64,000 nt of DNA. Origin: Aegilops tauschii subsp. strangulata (lineage: Eukaryota; Streptophyta; Magnoliopsida; Poales; Poaceae). The notes beneath the pieces are model-generated. The model saw only the letters and a program-made list of their open reading frames with translations. It made no database searches and had not been told where the DNA came from. The translations under genes were made by a program, and so were the position numbers. The stretch spans positions 140,074,885-140,138,884 of the forward strand of contig NC_053038.3 in assembly GCF_002575655.3 (NCBI RefSeq), read 5' to 3'. Positions 21,176 to 31,705 of this stretch are shown here, one piece after another; the stretch's first letter is position 1; each line of letters begins with the position of its first letter.

Positions 21176-24030
21176 GAATGCTGGCTCCACCTTCCAGCGC
21201 TGCATGCAGAAATGCTTGCTGAACCAACTCGGCCGCAACATTCACGTCTACGTCGACGACATCGTGGTGAAGACCAAGGAGCACCTCACGCTCCTTGATG
21301 ACTTGAAGGAGATCTTTGCCAATCTGCATGAGTACCAGATCAAGCTCAACCCGGAGAAGTGCGTCTTCGGCATCCCGGCCGGGAAGCTGCTCAGCTTCCT
21401 CGTCTCAGAGTGCGACATTGAGGCAAATCCGGAGATGATCAAGGCCATCGAGCGCATGCGCAAGCCAAACCGGCTGCAAGATGTCCAGAAGTTCACCGGC
21501 TGCTTGGCCTCGGTCAGCCGTTCTCTCAGCTGACTGGGCGAGAGGGCCTTGCCCCTGTATCACCTGATGAAGAACACGTCGCCGTTCGAGTGGAACGACC
21601 AGGCGGATGAAGCGTTCCAGGATCTCAAGCGCATGCTCTTCACCACACCCATCCTGGCCGCGCCGACCGACAAGGAGTCGTTGTTGCTATACATCGCCAC
21701 CACCTCGCGGTCAGTCAGCACGGTGCTAGTGGTCGAGTGACCAGAGAAGGGCAAGATCCAGTCTGTCCAGCGCCGGTCTACTACCTGAGTGAGGTGCTTT
21801 CCGCCTCCAAGCAGAACTACCTGCACTACCAGAAGATGTGTTATGGCGTGTATTTTACCGCCAAGAAGCTGAAGCAGTACTTCCAAGAGCATTATCACAA
21901 TGGTCAGCACGCCCCCCATCAGCGAGATCATAGGCTGCCGGGATGCCTCTGGCCGGGTTGCCAAGTGGGCCATCGAGCTAGCCGGCCACACCATCCTCTA
22001 CGTGCCCCACGATCATGTCCCAGGCCTTGGCCGACTTCCTCGTCGACTCGACAGAGACCAAGTACCTGCCGCCGCCACCGGATTCAAAGCATTGGCGCAT
22101 GACTTTGACGGCTCCAAGATGCGCTCCAGCTTGGGAGCCGACAACGTGCTGTCTTCCCTGAAGGGCGACCGGCTGTGGTACGTGCTCCAGATCCACTTTG
22201 CCGCCTCCAACAACGTTGCCGAGTACAAAGCCCTTGTGCACGGCCTCCGGCTTGCCAAGGAACTTGGTATCCGGCGCATCCTGTGCTACGGTGACTCGGA
22301 TCTAGTGGTGCAGAAGTGTTCCGGCGAGTGGGACGCCCAGGATGCCAACATGGCCAGCTACCACTTTCTGTCCAGAAGCTCTCTGGCACCTTCGACGGCT
22401 ATGAGTTCCTCCACGTCCTGCGTGCAGAAAATGAAGCTGCTGACACGCTAGCCAAGATTGGCTCATCCCGGTAGGCCATACCTTCTGGTGTCTCCCTCGA
22501 GCACCTGCGCTACCCGTCCGTCAAGTCGTCTCCGGATTCCGAGTCCATCTTCATCCCGGACGACCCTGCAGTGCCCCTCCCCAACTCAGACCTGGGAGCT
22601 GCGCAGCTCGGCGCGGGGGCAGCCGATCCCCGCCCGGGGACTGCTAATTCCAACCCGGGGGCTGCCGAACCTGGCCCAGAAACCGCCATGCTCAACCCGG
22701 CCTGCCGAATCCGGCTCAGAGGCTGCTGCCCCAGAACCTATCTTTGTGGTCGTCTCCACCGCGATGATGGCTTCGTCATGGGCCCAGCCAATCTTAGCGT
22801 TCTTGGAGAACGGAGTGCTCCCCATGGATGAGACGAGGCCCGGCAAGTGCAACGCCGGACGTCCGCCTACAGCATCATCAACAACGAGCTCGTCAAGCGC
22901 AGTGCGCCATGCGTGTTCCAACGCTGCGTCGAGCAAGACAAGGGCATAGAGATCCTCCTCGACATACATCAGGGCGAGTGCGAGCACCACGCCTCCTCTA
23001 GGTCCCTGGTGGCTAAGGCCTTCCGCCATGGTTTCTACTGGCACACGGTCCTCAAAGACACCGAGTAGCTCGTCCTCAAATGCGAGGGTTGCCAATGCTT
23101 CAGCAAGCACATCCACAATCCCCTGCAGACCATCCCGATCACCTGGCCCTTCGCTGTCTGGGGGCTTTACATGCTAGGCCCCTTCAAGACCGCTCAGGGT
23201 GGCATGACGCACTTGCTGGTGGCGGTCGACTAGTTCACCAAGTGGATCGAGGCATGGCCAATCAAGAAGCTGGACGGGCCAACAACCATCCAGTTCGTCA
23301 AAGACATCGCAGTGCGCTACAGCCTCCCGCAGAGCATCATCACGGACAACGGCACCAACTTTTCCAAGGGTGCTCTGGCACAATACTGCTCCGTCTCCGA
23401 CATCTGGCTTGCCTGGCTTCCGTGGCTCATCCTCAATCCAACGGCCAGGTCGAGCGGGTCAACGGCCTCATCCTATCCGGCATCAAGCCACGACTCGTCG
23501 AGCCCCTCATCTGTTCACCCGATAGCTGGTTTGATGAGCTGTCGGCCGTCCTCTGGAGTCTTCGTACAATGCCAAACAAGTCGACCGGTTTCACCCCGTT
23601 CTTCCTCGTCTACGGAGCAGAAGCCGTCATCCTGACTGATATTGAGTTCGACTCGCCGTGAGTCACAATGTACACAGAAGCCCAAGCCAAGGAAGCCTGT
23701 GAAGATAGAGTCGACCTACTTGAATAAGCACACCTCTTGGCCCTTAGCCGATCCGCCATCTACCAGCAAGGCCTGAGGCATTACCACAACAAAAAGATCA
23801 AGCCCCTCTGTGAGGGAGACCTCGTCCTCCGGCTTGTCCAGTAGCAAGCCGGCCAGCACAAGTTGGCCTCCCCATGGGAGGGCCCCTTCATCATCAGCAA
23901 AGCTTTGTGTGACCGCAATGCCTACTACCTCATCGACGCCCGCAAGCCGAACAAGCGCAAGAAAGATACCGCTGGTGAAGAGACAAGCCGGCCCTGGAAC
24001 GCAGAACTCCTCCGCCCGTTTTACTATTAG

Positions 24031-24462
24031 CTGTATGCACGTATGTATCACTGCCTTTTGTAATTCTATGAAAGACTATGGGACCCCCGAACGACACTCG
24101 GGGGCTGCCTTTTCCTGCCAAGTTATTGTGTTTCACACATCGTTGTAAAATTTCTTAAAAACCTCCGCTGTCGGGTTGGCCCGCTCGACCAGGGGTCTCG
24201 GGGGTTGGCCGGCTTGACCACAACCCACCGTCCTCCTTCGCACATCCCGGCGTGTTCGGGCAGCCGAGGCCCTCGAAGGAAGGGTCAAGCAAGGAAAAAG
24301 GCTTAGAAAACAAAGAGCAAAAGCGCAAACATTCGTGAAAATATTTACATCATAGTAATATGGGCCCAAGGCCAGAGTTCATTACATTCACCAACACACC
24401 CCAGTGGGTGGGTGGACCTGCTACTTAACGAAAAATTCAATAAAAGATAAAACAGGACGGCT
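24031..24462. other. Spacer between pol and antisense gene of element D
   Basis: Contains a short GC phrase ACTCGGGGGCTGCC near 24096, similar to the polypurine-type strings of this lineage. It is otherwise non-coding and should include the 3' ends of both the sense and antisense transcription units. Confidence 0.35.
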
Positions 24463-25761
24463 TCAGACAGTCCCCGCACCGGATTGCTCGATGGCTGGCT
24501 CCTCCACGGCGGCCTCCGGGTTCATAGAGGCACCGGTATCGGCCAACTCGGCACCATCGTTATTCGCGTAAGGGCCCGACTCCTGGGCACTGCCCGTCGG
24601 ATCGTCAAGCGCCAAGCCGAAGTCATCGGGAGGGACCACCGCGCCGTCTTCCGTCCGTTCCACGTGTAACTCGTCGTGCACGGCGAACGAGGCACGGTAG
24701 CTAGACCGTGCCGCGATCGCGCGTGCCTCCGCCTCCAGCTAGGGCTCCGCACCGGCCCGCTGGGCTGCCAGCTGGCCCAGGTTCAAACCCGGATACCAGG
24801 ACATGACTAACCTCAGCGCCAAGTCAGCACCGGCATGCGCAGCAGAGACACGCCATGCGTGGAGCCGCGCCGGCCCGGCCTCTAGCCAGCGCACCAGCCA
24901 CGATAATGAGTCGAGCGCAACCGCGCCCGGCCAGAGGGCCGCCACCATGCCCAACCCGGCCTCAGAGAGCCTCGCCGTCTGCTCGTCCAGGGCATGCAGG
25001 CGGACCTCTATCACGTGCATGATCTCAGACCAAGTGGCGTGCGGATCGTCCTCAGCGCCCGCGTTCGCCTGGGTCGATCGGTGATTGCGCACGGCCTGGT
25101 CCGCCCTCGCCCGCGTCTCCGGAAAGTATTGTATCAAGCAGAAGAACAAGACAGTTAGCAACAAAAAAGCAAAGCCGCTTCTCAACCCGGCGAAGTCAAC
25201 AAAGAAGCACTTACTGGCGAAGGTCTCGTCCAAGTGCTGCGCTTCGAGCAACATACCGTGTCGTTCCAAGTCCCCGGCAGGGTTGCACGCTTTGAGCGCC
25301 TTCTCCAGCTCAGCGCGCCTCTTGACAGCCACATTCACCTCGGCGTCCTTAGCGGCGGCCGCCTTCTCGTGCTCCCCCTTGAGACGGAGGAGCTCCGCCT
25401 AGTGGGCCTCCGCCGCCTCCGCCTTTAGGCGCTCCACCTCGGCCTGGAGCTGGCCCTTGTCGTCGGCCAGCTGATCATGCTGCTGCCGACTTTGGCGAGC
25501 ACCCGCTGGGCCTCCGCCATGTTGGCCGCCTCCGCCTCGAGGCGCTCTACCTCGGCCTAAAGCCAGCTCTTGTCTCCAGCCACCTGTTCATGCTGCTGGC
25601 TAGCCTCGGCAAGCGCCTGCTGGGCCTCCACCAACTTGGCGGCCTCCGCCTTTAGCGCTCCACCTCCGTCCGGAGCCGGCCGACGTTGGCGACTGCCTGG
25701 TCATACTGTTCGCCGGCTTCAGCAAGCCGGGTCCGTAAGGCCGGCACCTCAGCTGCGGCAG

Positions 25762-25889
25762 CTGCACGGCAAAGATTCAAAGTCAAGACAACAAAAGGAA
25801 GGATGAAAAACACGTAGTTGGCCTGAATCTCGGGGGCTACACCAAGTGGGTGGGCTAGCGCACCCCCACTAAGATCATGCAGGACATAC
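25762..25889 (-). other. Phase-consistent intron in the antisense gene of element D
   Basis: On the minus strand the donor is GAAG|GTATGT and the acceptor TTTGCCGTGCAG|CTGCC. The upstream frame (AAKEEALRLAE) ends in phase 1. The downstream exon read in phase 1 continues the same coiled-coil composition (AAAEVPALRTRLAEAGEQ). The 128-bp intervening sequence has stops and a different composition. This is the best-supported splice in the antisense unit. Confidence 0.65.
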
Positions 25890-26115
25890 CTTCAGCAAGG
25901 CGCAGTGCCTCCTCCTTGGCGGCGAGCCGTGCCGAGACCTGCTGGGGCTTCTCCAGGAGCCAGTTGTACATGCCGACTCAGAGGGCATCTGGGTGCTTAA
26001 GAAAAGCAAGAATCAACACAAGACAAAGCATTTGAAGATCCGACCGAACTACTTTGTAGTTGGCCTGAATCTTGGGGGCTACACCCAGTGGGTGCGCTGA
26101 CGCGCCCCCACTAAC
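25815..26115. repeat. Pair of related about 60-bp GC-rich segments in antisense introns
   Basis: AGTTGGCCTGAATCTCGGGG (from 25816) and AGTTGGCCTGAATCTTGGGG (from about 26056) both continue GCTACACC-AGTGGGTG and end in CCCCCACTAA. The first lies inside the intron 25762-25889. The second lies between the next two coding blocks, where another intron is expected. Confidence 0.7.
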
Positions 26116-28423
26116 TGGCTACAAAGGAAAAAAGCCATAGGAAGAGAAACTCATGAACATGGAGCGCTCCACCTCCCGCGCCCGCTCCGTCTCGGCCTGG
26201 GCGAAGGCCTGAACCCGCTCCGCGCGCCCGCGAAGAAGCCAGCGCACGGCGGCCATCGACGCCTCCTCCTGCGTCAACGGCCCGAACGCGACAGCCATGC
26301 TCGACCCGGCATGCGCCGGCTGTGACCCTGTGGTGAGGCCGCCACCCGGCGCAGTTGGCGACTGCGTGATCGCTAGGGCATGCTCCCGCCCGCCGTCTCC
26401 CCGCCGGCATGCCTCGCCTCCGGCGTCCCGACCGGCGTCGCCTCCGGCGCCCCGGCCGGATTTGCCCCCGGTGTCCCTTGTGGTGCCCCGTTCGGCGTCG
26501 CCTGCGGCGCCCCCTCCCTTCGGCTTCCACCCCCACCCACTCGACCACGTTGGTCTGCGGTGGGGTGTCGTCGTCGATCTCCATGACCTCCCGGTCGTTC
26601 ATCGCCATCTCCGCCCGGCCATCCGGGTCATGCCCCTCCTCCGTCGGCGGCACGAAAACTGTCCCCACCAGCTCCATGCCCGCCGGCATCTCCGGCCAAG
26701 CCGGCTCCCTGATGGCCCGCTCCCTCGCCTCCGTGGCCCTGGCCCAGGCCTAGATCAATGCCACCTCCATCTCCTCCACGGCCCTGTTCCGGTCCTGCTA
26801 GGCTGCGCCCTCAGCGTCCTTCGGGTCGAGGCCGAGTTCCTCCTCGGGCGTCTCCTCGTCCTGGTCGATGGCACTGCTTCGGGTCCGCCGGAACGAGAAG
26901 CCGCCTCCGGATGCGGTGTTCGTCGCCGCCAGCGCCAAGTCCAGCGGCGACCTGGATCATGACAAGAGAAACATGAGAAAAGATCGATTCGGCAACACGC
27001 TGGAGTCAGCAGGAAACGTATCCAATCACCGTCGGGATGACCGGCCTTGCCGGCGTTGCGGGGATGGCGCGGCGCCTCTTCTTGGCGACCGGCTTACTGC
27101 CCGCGGCCAGGTCTGCCGTGTGCTTGGCGACCGGTTTCCTCGGCGCCTCATCCTCCTTCACGTGCGGCTGGTTTGTCGCAGCTGGTGCGCGGGACGACCC
27201 GGCATTGGCCGTGTTCTTCGGACGTCTGGGGGGGCAACGTTGCCGCCTCCGCCCCTCGATGGTGCTGCACCACCAGCCGGTGTCAGAATCTCCATGTCCT
27301 CGTCATCCGACCAGTCTCGCAAGAGATCTGGGCGCGAAGACTTACCCGCTCAGCGGGTCGCGTCGGCCGGCTCCGGGTTCTCGGTGAAGGACTCTTCCCC
27401 ATCCAATCGGGCCTGCTTGACAGTGAGTACCTGCACCCTCATCTTGTCACATGTGGGCCGGATTGCATTCAGCAGCACCTCCCGCATTGCATCCGTACAA
27501 AGAAGGAGATGTCATATAGCGAAATATGGGGACCAAGGACTCACCGCGGGCGCCGGGTACTCGGCGTTGTTGGGTGCCTTGCCGAAGTGCCAATCCGGAG
27601 CCAACCCGGCCTTGGAGATGGCGTTCACTCGTTCGGCGACCTGATCCGGGTCCAGCCTCCCAGGCGACATCCGGGTAGGGTCCCCACGGTCACCCATCAG
27701 GCCGATGATGTGCGCCCCGTGCTGCAGGGGCAGAACCTGACGCGCGACGAAGGCGGCAACCAGGTCTGTCCCCTTGAGGCCCTCCCGTGCAGTCATCTCC
27801 CGAATCCGGTCGCACAGATTCCGCATCACCTGCGGTGGGTTCTTGGGCATGTAGCCCCAGTTCATCTTGGCAAGCGGCTGCTCGTTGATAAACTGGGGCA
27901 AGTTGATGGCGTCGCCCCCTCCGCCGACGTGGCGAACATAGAAAAAAGTATTCTGCCACTTCTTGGCAGAATCCTTGATGGGCATCTTGGGGAACACCCC
28001 ATTCGGCTGGACCAAGATGACGGCGGCCCCGTAGTCCGACGTAACCCAGGCCTCCGACCCCTGCTGCTTGAGGAAGAAAAGGCGACTCTAGAGCTCCACG
28101 TCTGGCTCCACCCCCAGATACCCCTCACAAAGGGTGACGAAGCCCGAGAGCTACAACACGACATTGACGCCTAGGTGGTGCGGCTGCAGCCCGAAGAAGG
28201 AGAGGAAGGCGCAGAAGAAGGTGCTCGCAGGAAGGCCGAGCCCGCACTTGAAGTGACTATAGAAAACCATGCGCTGGCCGTCCTGCGGCTGCAGCTCCAC
28301 CTCCCCTCCGGGCGCGTGTGCGGCCACCTCCGCCGGCGGCGGCAGGTGATGGGTGTTGCGAAGATACTGAATATTGTCATCGGTGACGTTGGATCCCTCC
28401 CACGAAACTTTCAGCGGTGCCAT

Positions 28424-29102
28424 CCGTGGTGCTCGGCATGGGTGCGAGGCGCGTCGGCTGAGACGAGGAGTAGGAGCGGCTGCTGGGCATTGCAGAGCGG
28501 CGACAGTGCTTTGCTCAAGGGCAGCAGGGTGCTGTGGTGTGCGATGGGTTCGGGAGCATGGGCGAGGGAAGAAGAAGGAAGTGGGGGGCGAGTGCGTGCA
28601 CGATTTTTGCATCCCCCTCCCCCCGATTTATAACCACAGACAGAACGTGGGGAAGTGGCATCGGTTGCGCCCGTCCCTCCCACTTCCCCGCATTGAGTGG
28701 GCACGACCCACGTGTGGATTAACTACATCAAGAAGGGAAACCGTTCGCGGCCGCCACATTAAATCCCTGCACGAGGGCCGAGGGCGCGGAGTGGCGGGCC
28801 CCAGCCCGCTGTTAAGTCCCGTCGCGCGTGTGGCCTGTCAAGCCTCTTCAGCTGCTATTCACCACATGGCGCCTGCACCGAAACCGAGGGGGCGCGTCCC
28901 TTCCCCTTCCAGATTCGACGGACTCTTCGATTTCCCGCCCATGCTGAGATAGCATGATTCGACTTCTAGAAGCCGGTACACGGTGAGTGTTGCCGGACCC
29001 GACGGTCACAAGCCTCATCAACATCTGTCGTCTCCTCAGGGGGAGAAACTGCAAAGGCCCCCATGCTTGAAGCCAACGAGCCTTTACAGCTTTGGGGACT
29101 AC
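28424..29102. other. 5' leader of antisense gene and 3' tract before LTR of element D
   Basis: It is an upstream region for the minus-strand gene, including a TATA-like box. On the plus strand it ends in TTTGGGGACTAC immediately before the LTR. No confident coding sequence is present, though the antisense frame is open further upstream to 28612. Confidence 0.45.
28626..28632 (-). promoter_or_regulatory. Candidate TATA box of the antisense gene of element D
   Basis: On the minus strand TATAAAT is followed by a G-rich run and lies about 200 bp upstream of the Met at 28423. It would give a leader of about 170 nt. Confidence 0.4.
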
Positions 29103-30053
29103 TGTTGGGGGGATGAACCCCGGGCAGGCAACGGAACCCCGATCCTTTTCAAAAATATCGGGGCCAGTTTCGCCCCTCAATCCGGCTTGTGCTTGGCCCG
29201 ATTCCTCAACCCGGCCAAGCCCCGTAATACGGCCAAGACCGCAACACGGTCGGGCCCGCTGGCACGTACCAGCCGACCCCGCCAAAACAAGACTTCCACA
29301 ACAAGTAAGTGCCCTCATGGGACGCTCCTCAACCCGGCCTCGGGTCAGCTCCCATCCCATCCAAGGCGTACGATGGATCGAGTCCCCGTAAACAGGATGA
29401 GCATGGCTACAGTGGCCCACCAACCCCGCTGACCGGTGGGAGGGTGGCAATAGTGACCCACCTACTTTGTTGACCAAGGCCGGCATGGCAATGGTGCGTC
29501 CCTCGTCCCACTGACGCAAGCCGATTGCGACTAGGTGACACGCCACTGTAGCCGAGTCGGCTCAACCACTTCGTGACGCAAGACAAGATGCGGAACAGTG
29601 CCCCCTGGTGCATGGGGCCCGCGCCCGGAGAACCCGGCGTACCCTGGTACCGGTGGGCCCAGCGCCGGCTTCCCAGACGCTGACATTCCGGCTCTGCTCC
29701 CGTGTAACTTTACCATTGTTACCCTGGGGGTTGACCTATAAAACCCCAGAGGCCTTTGTGCAAAGGGTCGATCATCAGTAGAATACACACACACATACGG
29801 AGAAGGAGCAGCCTATGCTTTGGCCTGTCTTCCTTGCTCCCCAAAACAGCTCCAGGAGCAAGCTTGTAGCTTCCACATATAAACCACATTCGGCAGGACT
29901 AGGGGTGTTATCTCTCCAGAGAGCCCCAAACCTGGGTATGTCTTGCGTCCCTCGCTTGGTCATGCTGACCTCGCCTCTGGAGTCCACCAGTGCCCTCGAT
30001 CCCGTCCCTTTCTTTAGCCATCCTTTGGCATCAATCGTGCGCCCACCACAACA
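29103..30053 (+). repeat. 3' LTR of element D (951 bp)
   Basis: It starts TGTTGGGGGGATGAACCCCG and ends CGCCCACCACAACA. TATAAAA at 29737-29743 lies in the expected position. It directly follows the tract TTTGGGGACTAC. The next five bases, ATTTG, would be half of the target duplication; the partner lies off-window. Confidence 0.8.
29737..29743 (+). promoter_or_regulatory. TATA box in LTR of element D
   Basis: TATAAAA preceded by GTTGACC, about 635 bp into the LTR. Plus orientation, matching the sense transcript of the element. Confidence 0.45.
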
Positions 30054-30539
30054 ATTTGCAACCATGAACCATTTCTGATGTGGTACGTATCGTAAATGTT
30101 GCACAACAGAATAGCGTGTGCGATAGTTATTATGTACGATGATGTTACGACGGTCCGATGTTTCGTAATCCTATCCGACACTCGTACAACGATTAGCTAA
30201 TCTTCTTAATTAGTTATCACATATGATTCGGGAAAAGTGAATGTGTGTGATTGTCTGCTTATCATACCTGTTCTATAATCATGAACTGTTTCTGATGGGC
30301 CGCGCATCGTAAACGTAGCACCACAGAATACCGATTGCGATGGCAATGCAAGCACAAACGAGTAGCAAGGATGAAGCATTTGGGATATTCGAGATATCAA
30401 AAACAACTTTATAAGGACAACTGTATGCATCAAGGCTCCCTATCCCTAACGGTTTCTAGGTCGCGTGGGAAGGACCCCCCTATCGCACACACTCACGTGG
30501 CAATGGTTCAAAACACCATCACAGAAATGGCTTAAAACC

Positions 30540-31204
30540 CGTTTGTGTAGCACCTCGATGTACCAGTGGGTGGGCCACTTAACCTGTGACATAGCCCACG
30601 GCTAGGCTGTCACTGTCGACGACCTTGATGTCGTAGCCGGTGTCCGCGACATACCCGCATACTCTAGCCCGCTGATTGAGAGCCTACAACCAGTAATGGT
30701 CATCAGCTTCCTCAGCAGCCACCTCGGCGACGTCGGGCGAAGAGGCCGTGATACACCTCTTTTGGGCCAGTCGCTCCTCAAGCTCCATGGGAAGCGTAGC
30801 CGGGCTTAGGCTGCGACGCTCTGTAGTGGGAGATGGGGATCCGATCTGTGGGAAAGGGGCATTTGGTACGCGTCATCTAAGAATTCTGGGCGGCTAGGGT
30901 ATGGAGATCGGTGGGTAAGCTGCACGGGCAAACCGGTAGATGTTGACAATGGAGGCCTTGCGGCGGCGGTGACCTTGCTAGGTTTTCGAGCGAGGGAGGG
31001 GTGTGTGTGCGCGCGCCCGAGGAGTTTTTGAGAAAATGACGCTGCTACTGAAAAATTTACTACGCGGGAGTGAAATGCCGGGGCTATTGAAAATTTGGAT
31101 GATGCATCGCACACGGTCCCGAAATAATGACCATGTGTTATGAAACAGAAAAACCCTTGAGCCGGGCAGATATTTTCGAGGGATGCAGGCAGGAGCTGGA
31201 ACAA
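30540..31204 (-). pseudogene. Hypothetical gene fragment in element E
   Basis: Two stretches read openly on the minus strand. One (31204-30806) has an Ala/Ser/Pro-rich segment with SKVTAAARPPLSTSTGLP. The other, in a different frame (about 30810-30560), has MELEERLAQKRCITASSPDV and YDIKVVDSDSLAVG, interrupted by TAG near 30683-30685. The GC-rich composition and the phrase ending before GTTAAGTGG suggest exons of a captured host gene. Not recognised. Confidence 0.3.
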
Positions 31205-31439
31205 TAAACATCACACACGGTCGAAACATAATAACTGTGTGTTATCAAACATAAAAACCCTGGAGGCGGGTATATATTTTTTAGAGGGGAAGCCTCATGG
31301 AGCCCAATGTACTATGCTGCTGTGCGTGACAGGGGCACTGTCATGGCACATTGTTAGTGTGAGTGAACCGTGTCTATTGCATCATCTGACTTGTCTAATG
31401 TTCATAAATTTGGCAAAAATGACGCGGGAAAGGGTCAGA

Positions 31440-31660
31440 ACATGAACACACTTGCATGTGGACCAAATATATGTATGAAAAGGGTGGTTTGATGTTCAAA
31501 TACCAAATGCACTACTCCAATGTGGCACCTATCTCACAAAGCGCATGGTATTGCTTGTCCCTCCTCCCCTTCATGTCGGCAGGGGGAATCCTAAGCTACG
31601 ACGCATGCCTACCCCCACGGAGGTTCACCTGGCAAAGTGCGAAGTAGTAGTCCCCCCCAT

Positions 31661-31705
<45 letters not shown>

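Larger units (their letters stand above)
19430..24030 (+). pseudogene. Decayed pol of element D (RT, two RNase H domains, integrase)
   Basis: RT begins about 19430 (EEVAKLLV, HPEWLANP, WRMCIDYTSLNKACPKDP) and is split at 19755/21176 by a solo LTR. It resumes with FQRCMQKCL and the catalytic VYVDDIVVKT near 21246. The first RNase H (21549-21900) is degraded. The archaeal-type RNase H (22100-22440) has FDGSK, NNVAEYKALVHGL and GDSDLVVQK. The integrase has an HHCC region (22970-23100), MLGPFKTAQGG and ITDNGTNF. The C-terminal domain decays up to about 24030. Stops include 21531-21533, 21738-21740, 22449-22451, 23066-23068 and 23233-23235, and several frame changes occur between 21740 and 23500. 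It cannot give a polyprotein. Confidence 0.8.
24463..28423 (-). pseudogene. Antisense, apparently spliced gene of element D (PF04195-like plus coiled coil)
   Basis: Reading from 28423 leftwards, the N-terminal part (28423-27545) starts MAPLKVSWEGSN and has FYSHFKCGLGLP and FLSFFGLQPHHL, typical of the plant gypsy-type transposon family (PF04195). It carries stops at 28151-28153 and 28088-28090. A 21-codon exon-like segment (about 27493-27431) and a basic/Pro-rich segment (to 27034) follow, the latter with a stop and a frame change. A segment from about 26960 (LDLALAATNTASGGG) leads to a long Ala/Glu/Leu coiled coil (25890 to about 25215) with about 43-residue internal repeats. The acidic C-terminus ends at 24463, with TAG at 24739-24741 just before it. 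Donors such as GCG|GTGAGT (27544), CAG|GTACTC (27430), AAG|GTATGT (25889) and CCA|GTAAGT (about 25213) fit introns. Function unknown. Confidence 0.55.
19373..30053 (+). mobile_element. Element D: Tat-lineage Ty3/gypsy retrotransposon, 5' part missing
   Basis: Order: partial pol (19430-24030) with an inserted copia solo LTR, spacer, large antisense gene (24463-28423), leader, tract TTTGGGGACTAC and 3' LTR (29103-30053). A second, archaeal-type RNase H (FDGSK, then NNVAEYKALVHGL) between the first RNase H and the integrase marks the Tat lineage. The left border is the CACTA terminus at 19372, so C was probably inserted in the pol gene of D, with the 5' half beyond the window. Confidence 0.75.

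Noticed and set aside
26297..26962. 221-codon plus-strand frame in element D
   Set aside because: A GC-rich shadow opposite the antisense gene, low complexity and without recognisable domains; the minus strand carries the conserved signal.
28374..28952. 192-codon plus-strand frame
   Set aside because: It overlaps the N-terminal exon and leader of the antisense gene and has no protein-like pattern.
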